From Daphnia pulex (Eukaryota; Arthropoda; Branchiopoda; Diplostraca; Daphniidae), in assembly GCF_021134715.1 (NCBI RefSeq), contig NC_060019.1, forward strand, positions 8,308,001-8,372,000: a DNA stretch of 64,000 nt, in the 5' to 3' direction. Under the pieces are notes generated by a model. The model saw only the letters and a list, made by a program, of their open reading frames with translations, did no database searches and had not been told where the DNA came from. A program made the position numbers and the translations under genes. Positions 12,311-23,100 of the stretch are shown piece after piece (within the stretch, counting starts at the first letter, position 1; each line of letters begins with the position of its first letter).

Positions 12311-12384
12311 CACTTCAACGAGTTTCGATCTCAATATTACAATCCTTTTGCTGTTTACATCGTCTGAGATTATAAAAGCTGGAA

Positions 12385-13887
12385 ATGAATTCCATCACTG
12401 TAAGTCGTTTTCTGATTAAATTTGATTGGTTTAAAACTGAATTGAAATTTGAATTTCTATGGAATATTTAGTTGCTGTTGACGCTCACTGTGGCCTACTC
12501 ACTGGCCACGCCTACTAATTATGGGAGTAGCAAATCTTCGACGACATCCTATGCCGTGCCTGCCGTCACCATCTTAAAGCAAATCAATCAACTCAACCAA
12601 GATGGCTCTTACACTTTCGGCTATGAAGCCTCTGACGGATCGTTCCGAGTCGAGAATATGGACGCCAATGGTTATCTGACCGGTAGATATGGTTACGTCG
12701 ATTCCTACGGAAAAACACAAGAAACTGGTATGCAACAACAATTTTTTCTTTAATTGATTCAATGTGAATGTTTGAATTTCCCATTTCTTATAGAATACGC
12801 TGCTGGAAAGATGTCTGGGCAATCTGTTGGATTCCAAGCCCGAGGAAGTTTGATCCCGGAAGAAAGTCGCAGTAGCGCCCAGCCGTTCCCATTCGTCCGC
12901 AACGTCGCCACCCAATCCGTCGAGCAAAAAGCTTACGATTACCTGTACACCAGCGTCGATGACGACGAAGATGGTTTCCCCGATTCCGCACCAGTCCGCA
13001 CCGCTGAAGTCGTCCGTCTTTCGACGCCCACCCAAATTTCTTACGACACCGCTCCGACCATCGTTCGTGATGCCAATCCTTATCGTAACGACGCCAGCGT
13101 TTCCAACATCCGCACGGTGACTCCCATCCGCAACAATTACAACTCGGGAGCCGTTCGCCTTTCATTGCCGACTAAAGTTTCCAGCGCCGTTCCGACTGTC
13201 GTCCGTGTCGCTGATCCTTACACCCCAACCATTTCCGACGTCCGAGCTGCAGTAACTGTCGAGCAACTACGGAGCAACTACGGAGACGTCCGCTTGGTTT
13301 CACCGGCCAAGAAATCTTACGTCACTGGAGTTTCTGACGTCCGCGTTTTGACGCCCACTAAAACATCAACTGAAACTGTCCGTCTGGCTGCCCCATCCAG
13401 AAGCTCATACGGTTCGACTAAAACTGTGGTCCGCGTTGTTGACCAGTCTGACGATGGATACGGTAAGGTCGAAGAGGTCCGAGTTGCTCCTGCACCAGCA
13501 GCGACTCGTGTTTCCTACGAGAAAGCCCCGGCTGTCGTTCGTGTTGTCAATCGCGAGAATAAGGCTGCCTACGATACAATTGTTAAGCAAACAATCGAGC
13601 AACCTATTGTTGTTGGCAAGACCGTTAGCCAAATTTCGGAGGTAAGCGTACCTGTTTTCCGATCCCAGGGTCCTAGCTACGGATCAACGGCTGTTCGTTC
13701 GACTGGTCGATTGGATGAGTTCCTCAAGTCTCTCAAGAAGAGCAACAGGAACTCTGGAAATAGCTACAACTCTTACGGATCGAGCGGCGCTACGTTTGTC
13801 AACCAGGATCAGTTTGTTCAGCCTACCCAGGATTTTCAAGATGACGCAGTGAGCATCGACTCGGTTGGATTTTCACGCATCATCTAA
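12385..13887 (+). CDS. Cuticular protein with RR-type chitin-binding region and VR..P repeats
   Basis: Structural protein of the exoskeleton, 454 aa. Exons: 12385-12399, 12472-12727, 12794-13887 (1365 nt with stop). The first exon codes only MNSIT, the usual arthropod cuticle layout in which a tiny exon starts the signal peptide (MNSITLLLTLTVAYSLA). Residues about 43-105 form a divergent Rebers-Riddiford (chitin_bind_4) region: QDGSYTFGYEASDGSFR, then TGRYGYVDSYGK, then GKMSGQSVGF. From about residue 160 to 320 there are about seven degenerate repeats of the type VRL..P....SY (for example VRLSTPTQISY, VRLVSPAKKSY, VRLAAPSRSSY) alternating with VVRVADP-like blocks. The C-terminus is Ser/Asn/Tyr-rich. 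Known for the family: the RR region binds chitin; the role of the repeats is unknown. A TATA/Inr promoter sits just upstream. Confidence 0.93.
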
Positions 13888-13997
13888 AGTGTTGGCTGCT
13901 TGAATTCATGATCATTTATTGTTTGCTTTTAGACTATTCTGATATGGATTTTTTTGGTGTTTGTTCTCATAATTATGTATCGATTCCATCCGTCTTC

Positions 13998-14657
13998 TTA
14001 ATAATATATACTCCCATTATAATCTACGTGACTTGATGAATATTTTGGTCTATTACTTTTGAAAATGGAGTTTAGATTTTGAACTTGAGACATGTTCCAT
14101 TGAAATGGTGGTGTAAAATCAAATTCCTTATGGATTAAAGAGCATTTTACAATTTGAGCCGAGCTAAACTCTTGAGTTGGGAAAGTTGCTTCGAGATCAG
14201 ATATAACGAGGAGGTGAGGTACCCACAGAAAAAGTTGTGAGGTACAAAACAAAAGAAGCCTGATCTGCAGTCGTTTGACAAATGAGATTTTTAGTGAACC
14301 CTTACTGAGAAAAACAAAAACGGAGAGAGAAATAAACATTGCAGTCAACCGCCTAATAGCTCAGGAATAAAAATACCCCGTGACTACGTAACGATTTATA
14401 ATCAACGTCATCAGCATAAATTGTCAAAAAAGGAAGAATAGAGATCAATTTTGTCCTACCTTTATGCCTGGGAAATACAGCCAGCCATCTACAGTTGCTC
14501 CATCCATCCGCTGAAGAGTTAAATTCCACCAGACGGTATAGGGTAAAAAGGGTGTCCTCGTGAATACACCCACATCGACACGGGCGTACACGAGGACATT
14601 TAGAGAAAGGAGAAAAAGAGATATCCATAACTCGATTGACAATGTATTCGATTGCAT
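13998..14657 (-). CDS. Possible small secreted or membrane protein (low confidence)
   Basis: A tentative two-exon model: 14657-14460 (66 codons, starting MQSNTLSIELWISLFLLSLN, which looks like a signal peptide) and 14264-13998 (88 codons plus stop), joined in phase 0 after an AAAG donor at 14460 and a CTGCAG acceptor. The product would be 154 aa with a second hydrophobic stretch, IRLLLFCTSQLFLWVPHLLV, right after the junction. I do not recognise the family. Competing readings exist: an acceptor at 14298 fits another frame, and the exon start at 14682 can be read in a third frame. Treat as a candidate only. Confidence 0.25.
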
Positions 14658-14966
14658 TCCAATGTAATGGGATGCTTTTCATCTAAATAAAAATAGAAAA
14701 TGGGTTACGAATAAATATTGAAAAAAACAACAAGTCAGGAAAAGTTGAAAATGAGACACTGGGTAAACTCTAATTGTTAATAAATGGTTTACATGTAATA
14801 CACTGCATTGATGCAGGTAATGCAGCATTAAAATATCTAGTAGGTCAAGGTAGGAAATCGTTACCCAAGCGATGATCCTGAGATTGATGACAGGTTAACA
14901 CTGCACAAGAAAAACCAGAAAAACTTGCATATTGTGTGGTTATGATGGCTGGATCTGGCTTCAAAT
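14600..14966 (-). other. Possible terminal exons of an unrecognised gene
   Basis: Two segments with good splice signals: 14966-14865 (102 nt, acceptor after a T-rich tract, donor GG|gtaacg) and 14682-14600 (acceptor tatttag, ending in TAA). They join in phase 1 to read LKPDPAIITTQYASFSGFSC and onward, 61 residues with several cysteines. This overlaps the other candidate on the same strand and the two models exclude each other or represent alternative splicing. No upstream exon found with confidence. Confidence 0.2.
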
Positions 14967-15312
14967 CTGCAAAAAAAGAAAACAGTTACATAAAGTACAA
15001 ACAAACTACCATGCATCGACAGGGCAATCACATGTCAGGAAATTTGGAACAGGTTTAACTCTTCTATAGATCCCAAAATCATTCTATTTGTATTCTTAGT
15101 TTTATTTACCAGCTTAACAGCATGAAATATAACAACAAATAAATTTATAAGATAAGAATATAAATCCTGAACTTTGTCTCTGACTCTGACTTCTTCGAAA
15201 TTTTAAACTAAATGAAAGCAGCAGACGACACTTGTCTAATTTTCTTCTATCATAGTATCATGACTATCATCATGCTTCGATAATAAGATATCGATAGAAA
15301 CATAGAAAGATA

Positions 15313-15341
15313 AAAAAATCAAACTCCGAGTTTGATTTTTT
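15313..15341. repeat. Perfect inverted repeat, 14-bp arms, 1-base spacer
   Basis: Left arm AAAAAATCAAACTC at 15313-15326, one spacer base C, right arm at 15328-15341, an exact reverse complement. It stands at the edge of a 330-base stretch (to about 15651) that stays open on the minus strand and ends in a poly-A/T run. Could be the end of a degraded mobile element; no matching second copy seen. Confidence 0.6.
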
Positions 15342-16286
15342 GAAACTCCCCCTCAAAATCCAACCGCTCAAAAACGAAAAGGGAATAAATTGAGGGAATA
15401 AGTTTTAGTTTAAATCGAATACCATTTATGTTTTGGTATGTAATTTCCCGGTAAGACACCCCACCCCCCCAAAAAAAAAATAAAAATAAGAAACGATTCC
15501 TTGACGATTCCAAGATCCAAATAAAAATTTGCACAACCCCCGCAGAAAGACCGTAAACCCTCCCTAATAACACCCCCAGGACCCCCTTGGAAGCCAAGAG
15601 GGAATAAACATTAAATGAATGAATATTTAGCTGTAAAAAAAAAAATTTCATCCGTGTTTGTCATGAATGGGCCGTAAATTGCCACGAGTCGCCCGCATTT
15701 TCGGGCAACCGTGCCATAAGTTCAACGAAAGAGAAAGCGAACGAATTCTTTCAATATCTTCTTTGAGACTTTCAACATAGTTGTTCGCATAAGAACAGCC
15801 GAATAACTGTTATACACTGTTTAACAAAATGTGGGCGAAACAAAAAAAAAAAATGTGTGTCATCGTGAAAGGCATGGCCGAACTGGAAAGCCATGACAAA
15901 TGTCCTTAGAGTGAAACCATTCTGGAGTTAATGAGAACTTGTCTTGAACTCCTTGTTTGGCTATCAATGGCCGTAATAGATATGACTGTTAATGGTTTTC
16001 ACTGTGTTCTTTGCAGTTTGCATGGTCTTTTACCTTTTTTATTATGTTACACAGAATTTCCTATCAGTGTCATTAGCTATTATCACACAGCTACAATTGT
16101 TTAATTTATTGTTTAGAACTCAATTAACACATAGGCATACATTTTATTTTAGTAATTTATATTTCCATTTTCCAGTTAAGCTTAAAAACTGATTTTAACA
16201 AATTAATATAACCCCATGATTTTCACCAAATATATACCAATAAAGAACTTACTATATTGTTTTTAGTTTAAATTAATTTAACGACA

Positions 16287-17202
16287 TTACTTAAATCCAG
16301 CATGAGGATTGTTTAATGGGCGTGCTATAAATTCGCTGCTCGAAATATAAGTTTTAATAGAGTCCAAAGATCGGAATCTCTCGCAATAAAGTTTAAGATT
16401 CAAAAAGGAATCCAAACAGTCGGGTACCAATATCATGTGTTGATCCAACATTTCATAAAAAATGAAATCCACAAACGAAATCTAGGTAAAGGCAGAAACG
16501 TTTAGATGAAATATGAAATGAATTGTTCAAGAAAACTAAATTTACATTTTCTCCAGCTAGCCAGTTGTTGTCTCCTAAATACTTTGAAAATTCTGAGAGT
16601 TTTGATGGGAGACCACTGATGTAGTCACCTTTCAATTCATCCTAAAGAAAAACACAGATTTTTACACAAGTTTATGGTGAAATATTTTCTAAACTTCAAA
16701 ATTATCATACAAAATTAGGACTGTAGCACAGTCTAACCCATCCATTACGGAAATCACCAATTTCATTCTCCATAAGGTCCACACGGATTTTTTCTTTTTC
16801 ATTTGTGCCAATCAGGTTATGTTTCCCAGCAATATAGCGTAGGATGGCATTGCTTTGAGTTAACTTGACATCCCCATCTACATAATAGGGGAGCTGTGAA
16901 GTAACAGAATAAATATACAGTGACAATTGCACATTGATGAAGATTTATATGAACAATTATTCACATTTGGGAAGTCTAATCCAAGAGAATATTTCACATC
17001 AAACCAGCATGATTTATCGAATCCTGGACCTACGACATAACGCTTATCCTCAAACTCGGTTTGGGTATATTTCAACAGCAAGCGAATTGGTTGAGCCAAC
17101 TTGATATGTTATTAAACAATAATATTTCTGAGTATCCAACAAAATAATTGTAATGTTTTAATTTACCCCACGAATTGCCCAGTAGGCTAGAACTGGAGGC
17201 AT
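16287..17202 (-). CDS. Glutathione S-transferase, Mu class
   Basis: Cytosolic enzyme joining glutathione to electrophiles, 214 aa (Mu enzymes are about 218). Exons: 17202-17167, 17099-16965, 16893-16711, 16641-16546, 16481-16287, every junction in phase 0; total 645 nt. The N-terminal thioredoxin-like domain opens with [20 protein letters not shown], in which Tyr7 is at the catalytic position of Mu enzymes. [20 protein letters not shown] includes the glutathione-binding Q-S pair. The C-terminal helical domain has [38 protein letters not shown] (the N-capping box of GSTs) and [10 protein letters not shown] at the end. Sequence blocks such as CYSPNFDELK match the Mu class rather than Delta/Epsilon. 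Mu GSTs occur in crustaceans and chelicerates but not in most insects, which agrees with a crustacean source. Confidence 0.95.
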
Positions 17203-17848
17203 GATTTTCGGAATTTAGTGAAAGAATTCGTAATGTTGATATTAACTCACGCTCTCACAAGTCACGTCACAATTTGACAAGAAAGGCGAGCAGACGATAA
17301 TCTCGATACTTCATGTCAAACTAATCGCAGATTCGCAGCGATGCCAAACAATCTCATTTCGTTCGGCGTTCTTTACTCTTTAGACAATTTTCTACAATTA
17401 ATGAGTGAAAAGTGAAAACCAAAACCTGCCAATACACTGAAAACTATTTTCAATCAATGAACATATGAATAAATAGGTCTGCTCCCCAGTAAAAGCATTG
17501 GCTTTACTTCTTTCACTTCGAATGGGCAGAATGTAGAGACTTGTCTAATGCAGCCCCTGCCACCTGGTTGAATGAAATTTAAATTTAAAAAACTTTGCCT
17601 TCATCCTTCATCGATTCACTGATCGAGCATTCAATGCCTTCTCATATATTCGTTCCAGTATTCTACTTTCTTCTCCAAGTCCACGTATATGTTATATATA
17701 GATGCGATAACCTGGTAGGTGGTACTTTATTCTTAAAGGGATACGGGATGAACGTATTTTTTATACTGCTTTTGTTCATTCAATATGTATCGCTGTTTAG
17801 GAAAATTTTTTGAACATGTAATTTAATTATGTTTCTGAAAATCAAGCA
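17203..17848. other. Spacer between the GST and Sec3 genes
   Basis: Both neighbours are on the minus strand, so this 646-base spacer holds the GST promoter and the 3' UTR of the Sec3 gene. No TATA box or further gene is evident. The 72-codon plus-strand frame at 17595-17813 looks like chance. Confidence 0.5.
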
Positions 17849-20800
17849 TTAGTGAGAGCGTGCTATGTCTGAAAAATATTCAAGAATATCACTCATGGAG
17901 AAGTCCAACGTGATGAGCGCACCAGGGTAGCAACGCTGAATCATGTCTTCGAGGGATTTGTATTGACGGATAAATTCTTCTTGCATGGCCCGCCACACAA
18001 CCTATTAAACAGCATTACATTAAATAATGCTTTATACATTAAAAAAATCAAATAACCTGTAACAGATTTTCTTCATCAGATAGATGTTTTTCCACTTTTT
18101 TGTACAGAGATTCGAGACCTTTTTTAACTTCTCTTCCAGGATAAATGGAAATCACTTTTCGTAGTTCTTGTTTACTAAACGCCATTTGGTAGCCAATTTC
18201 CGACTCTTTAACTCCTTGCGAAACTTTAGCTTGAACACCATCAAAAAATAACTAGAAAAACAAAAAACAAAATTACTTCACATTTTTAGCACATTAATTA
18301 GGTAACCTACATTGAGTTTCTCTAAAGGCCTTCCAAAATATTGTATAACGTATGATTGAAGTGCTTCCTGATATTTTTGCTTTGCTTCTTTCTTCTCGGC
18401 TTCCAGGACTGCGATTTTTAGCTGTGACAACAAAGCGTGTAATCGATGAAAATTTTCTATTAAAAAAACAATACAAAATACAAATAGCAATGAATTTCTT
18501 TGTTTCTTAGAATTAAACTCTGAATTAAAAGAAAAATGATATAATAATCGTTCAAATACCCATTTTGATCATGTCAGCTGGAGTCCTAGAGTTCTCTATA
18601 GAAATCCTTGGCATTACTTCAAACATGGCTCGGACTAAACGTGTGTACCATTTGTCAACATCAACCCGCCGTTCTGAATTCTTGAAAATATTTTCAATTA
18701 TCACAGAAAATTCCTAGAAATGAAATAAAAGGATGCCGTGGGGAATTCAAAATAAATTCAAAATACAACTAACTTACAAATTTTTAATTTTGTTACTTTA
18801 CCTCGAAATTAGAAATGAAAGGAAGAATCCCACATTTGGATTTCCTAGGCTGTTTTGAATCTTCAATCGAGCGAAGCTGAGTCATAAAAAACCGATCGAA
18901 TGCTCGCTTCACGTGCACCAAAGATGAACCAAATGTAACACTGAGGAAGGAACCGGTATCGGTTGCAGACAAGACATGCTGACTAAGTCTCACGAGGACG
19001 TACAAAGGTGAGCTAGAAATAATAATAGCGATTAAAAAAAAAGCATTCCAATTTAAAAAGTACAGTATTCTAAATCACTTACAAGCTATCTACTTTCTCA
19101 TAAGTAGCAAGAAAGCTCACAAGCTCCGGTTCAAGAACAGTAAACAAAACGCTCATCATTTTGCGCACTTCTTCGTTAATGGCTCGTTCTGGGGTTTTGT
19201 TACTTGTTGATGATTCATCCGCTTCATGGCCTCCTTGATCCAGTGCAAAAAATGCGACACAAAATTCTTGTTCCACTAGACATACTGGTTCAAGTTCGGC
19301 TAGTGCGCATTCAAGCAAGTCTTCTAGGCGTTTTCTTTCATGAATATCAACTTCAACCTGTAATAAACATATTTATCAATACATTTTACACATTTAAAAT
19401 TTCGTATAGTATATTGTACCGTCCAAAGCTCTCTTTCATTCCCTAACAAATTTTGACTCGGCATTTGTATTGTTCCACTAGGGCTTGCCGCGGCGACATT
19501 TGTTCCTGAAGGATTTTTAATAGACAAGGAATGCCTGGTGCCCATGTCTGAACCCGAATCACTTCCACGAACTGCGGTAAACATGTTATAACCAGAAATC
19601 ACTAAAGGTGGATTCAAATAAAAAATTGCTTCTCCTTACGTTTTTTCTCTCGCAATCCTATCACTTTCGAACGCGCTTCATCAAAGAACTGCCGTAGATC
19701 TCTTTCATACAATTTACATATTGATGTAGTGTATACTTCGAGTAGTTTCTCATAGCAGGCATGGTCTGTTGCTTTTAGCCAATGCATTAAGGGAGCATAC
19801 ATTTGTAGTTGAGAATGCAGTTTCCCGTGTTTAGCCAGTGACACTGTTGTTTGCGAAGAGTTTGAACTTCTAGAGCTTTGACTACTGGTTTCTCCAGAAT
19901 CATTGCTCTAAAAAGAAAACCAAAAAATATTATTGAAGGGAAAAAAAAGCGTAAGTATAAACTGATTTTATTACTAAGTGAATGAAGAGGTTGTTGAGTT
20001 GGCGAGTAACTGTGGGTGTAAATTTTGCTCGCCATTTCTCCAACTGCCGTCGCTGATCTTGAACCGCAACCATTTTCTCAAGTCCTTAAGAGTGACGATT
20101 AGAGAAATGAGAATAGAATTATTTTATTTTGGTTTCGAAAAATGCAAGTACCTGGTTTTAGTTCAGCATTCATAGCACGTTGAAGAGATTTAGCAGCTAT
20201 TATAGCGTTTTGAAGGCCTGTAGGACTATTTAAGTCTGGATTGTTCAAAGTTACTTGCTGGGAATGTGGAATATCTAAATGTGCCTGTACCACAAACACA
20301 TTGATTGTAGATGCGGATAAACGAGGATTGAAAACGGCAGCCTTACGACTAAATTATTGAGTTCCATAAGTAGAAGACGATTGTTACGGTTGGCAGTTTC
20401 CAGGGACACATTCTTTTCACCTACTGTTGCCATTGCAACCCGGGCTTGGAGTAGAATGTTTTCATACTTGTCTAACTCGGTTTCAATGGATGCAGCTTCA
20501 TTTTCGGCTGCTTCGAGAAGGTTCAACAATTGTATGACTTGAGCTTCAGAGCCCATCAAGCTTTGAATATTTGCCTATAGTAGAAATCAGTTCAGTTATG
20601 ATATTTCAAATGATAGATTTTTATTGCATAAAATACTCCATCAAGTAAAGACAAGTCCTTAGCCAGTTGCTCCATAAACTTTTCTGCATTACTCAAGGCA
20701 TTATTGGACTGAGATAATAATCGTTCCAGGTCTTTCTCTTCTCTGTCTGTAAGGGCTTGATAATCCTCCTCACCAATGCCTCCATCCATTGGACCACTGA

Positions 20801-21494
20801 CTAGTTTGAATCAAACAGGTGAACAACTTATAAAATGCTTCACAAGTTTCAATTTGATACCTTCATGATCTAATGCTACGGATGTTTCTGGTATCACTGA
20901 ATCTTCTATGATGCCTGGAGGGATATTAACAAACATTGGACTTTGTTTCGGCAAATACTTTGAACAAAGTTTCCATAAAATGGAAAACAAAAGAAGCCTT
21001 TCTTGAACATTAGATGCAGACCAAAGGTATACTTTGTCAAAATGAATGCTGAATTCAGCTGTTTCCTACAAAATAAAAAATTACAATTGTTTTAAGAAGA
21101 TGACACAACTCTTTGAGGGTCTGCATGGGCAAACCAGACAAATATGAAAACAATTTCTTTATACCTTGTTGCCATCAATACCATCCACAGTTTTGAGCTC
21201 TTTCAATGGCCAGCTACTCTTCTTCTTGTAAACATTGTTTTTCTCAGTTTTCTTTACCTGTTTATTGAAAATAATGACAGAATAAAGAACATAATTTGGT
21301 GCATGGGAAAATTGAAGTAAGTATACCTTGTATATTACGGCACCGATGCCTTGATCTGCAGTAACTGCAACGCACAAAAAACAAGGAAGTGCCTTCTTTT
21401 TCTTGCCAACACTAGTCACATGAGCCAATCCAACTAATCTTTCTTCAGCAGGCGAAAATAATTCTCGCTGCAAACTGTGCCTTAGCGCAGCCAT
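17849..21494 (-). CDS. Sec3: Exocyst complex component 1 (Sec3)
   Basis: Subunit of the eight-protein exocyst that tethers secretory vesicles to the plasma membrane. 894 aa, in line with the family. Fifteen exons: 21494-21327, 21257-21165, 21065-20861, 20800-20637, 20574-20347, 20284-20152, 20084-19975, 19907-19640, 19601-19420, 19357-19083, 19012-18802, 18713-18560, 18456-18311, 18251-18057, 18001-17849 (2685 nt). Residues about 1-150 form the PIP2- and Rho-binding PH-like domain ([20 protein letters not shown], Lys-rich loop, [20 protein letters not shown]). A coiled coil follows (about 170-330: [20 protein letters not shown] and onward). The C-terminal helical rods include [35 protein letters not shown] and [20 protein letters not shown], ending with [15 protein letters not shown]. 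The start is the only ATG ahead of the PH domain. Its 3' neighbour is GST, its 5' neighbour teneurin, both on the same strand. Confidence 0.97.
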
Positions 21495-22841
21495 TTTATT
21501 AAACGAAGAAGTAACGAGAAAATGTCAATCAATCGTCAATCAATCGGCTAACAATTAGATTCAATAACAATAACGTTGAATCGCCAGCAGGTTGCATACA
21601 CTATATTATGTCTGCTGTGTTTCGTGACAACTGACAATATTGCAGACGAAGCTGTCCCACCCACCATCTGATGGTGCTGTCCTCTAACAGTGATACGGAG
21701 AACTTATGAAGTCAAAGGGTTATTTTTTAAAAAACGCGGAAACTCGCGCGTGCAGCAAACGATCGGATTATTTATTCATAATTTTAATGGGAGGAAGGGG
21801 TGGACTATCAGACCGAGGGGCGTGTACAGCAGATCTGGTGACCATAATTATTAATCTCGAATTTTCACTGAGAACTACTCTTGAAATATAACATTATAAC
21901 ATTTATCTTAAACTTGATTTTCTAGATTTTCATTTGTCTCATTTGTTCATTTGTTTTCCTTAACGCTCAACGTGTCGAAAATTTCATTTTGGATATTTTA
22001 GCTCAACCGTATTTCTTAAAAAATTCACAAAAGTGTTACAGTACAACAATATGTATTTATATCAGATGCACATAATCATTCAGATTCATGAATTTTTTGT
22101 TTTGCATACCGAGATTATTATATACGATAAAGATGTGAATATTATGACACTTGACGCACACAAAAGTTAGGCCCGCCATGTTCAAATAACACACGCACAT
22201 TTGAAAAAGGAGAATTTTGGCATGTAGAGTCATCAAATCGCACACTCTTCAGAAATAACATATTGCAACAAATGATGCCAATAGAGAAGAGTCCCAAATA
22301 AATCTGGCGGTGTGATGTCGACGCATCGCTTCGGTCAAGAAATATCAGAATAATATATGTACACGAAGGAATAACAGAAAAAAAACGTTACAACTCTAAA
22401 CACAATTCTTAAAGTACAAAAGAAAACAGGATCCAATGTCAGTAGTGATTTCAATATATCTCTTTTACTGGTGGGTGTGTTTGTAATATATAGAAATGGA
22501 CAGGGAAGGAAAGTAAAAAAAAAGATGAATAAACCATCAAATATGTCGAAGAATGTTTCTACTCGGATTCCATCTCGATATTTGATTATCACATGAGACG
22601 GTGATGACTACGCTTCATTTTTCGGCTCGAGCAGTTTTTTGTTTTTCTTTTCCTGGTGACGTAAAAATACAGCGCAAATGATTCCGTCAAAGATTACAAA
22701 TTAGAATGACAGAGCACCGTAATCATAATCAGATTTTTTTGTTATTTTTGTTATTTTTTTTTTTTTACAAAGCACAATATTTTTTAGTTTCGAAGTACGA
22801 TCATGGGTTTGGTGGATTAATTATAAAACCCTGTTTTTTTT
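21495..22841. other. Spacer between the Sec3 and teneurin genes
   Basis: About 1.35 kb: the Sec3 promoter next to 21494 and the teneurin 3' UTR next to 22841. AT-rich with T runs near 22735-22760. No conserved frame, tRNA-like or hairpin element found. Confidence 0.5.
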
Positions 22842-23100
22842 TCAGTGTTGCCCCCGTCTTTGTTGGCGTGACGACAAGCGATGGCTCTTGCGCCGTTTTC
22901 GCTTGGTGTCGTCTCTCCGGAAAATAATGTTGCTGGCATCATCGGCCAATTGCGGGTAGTCGTAGATGCTGTGCAAATCCGAGCCGACAAAGCCGTCGAC
23001 TCTTCCGTTGGTCATCAGCTCCACCCTTTCTTCAACGCTCCAGTCCACCTGCTGGCCGGGCAATCCGCTTTCCACCAACTGTTTCTCGCGCAGCCAAGCG
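22842..23100 (-). other. Teneurin C-terminal (Tox-GHH/TCAP-like) region with basic tail
   Basis: The last about 85 residues follow the animal teneurin C-terminus: [13 protein letters not shown], then [11 protein letters not shown] and [11 protein letters not shown], which matches the TCAP-type segment. Family structures show this domain is a decayed nuclease-like fold carried outside the YD barrel; I claim no activity. In vertebrates the protein ends right after the corresponding Arg pair. Here it runs on with a strongly basic tail of about 25 residues ([21 protein letters not shown]). Confidence 0.7.

Larger units (their letters stand above)
13888..16286. other. Region between the cuticle and GST genes, mostly unassigned
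   Basis: The left part holds the 3' UTR of the cuticle gene and possible minus-strand exons (13998-14657 and 14600-14966, listed separately). The right part holds the 3' flank of the GST gene. An inverted repeat lies at 15313-15341. A minus-strand open stretch at about 15319-15651 and a 58-codon open stretch at about 15650-15830 have no recognisable domain. Confidence 0.45.

Noticed and set aside
12574..13165. Minus-strand frames over the cuticle gene
   Set aside because: Shadows of the plus-strand cuticle exons; the plus strand has promoter, splice sites and an RR domain.
17595..17813. Plus-strand hydrophobic 72-codon frame between GST and Sec3
   Set aside because: Hydrophobicity follows from T-rich sequence; no start context or homology pattern.
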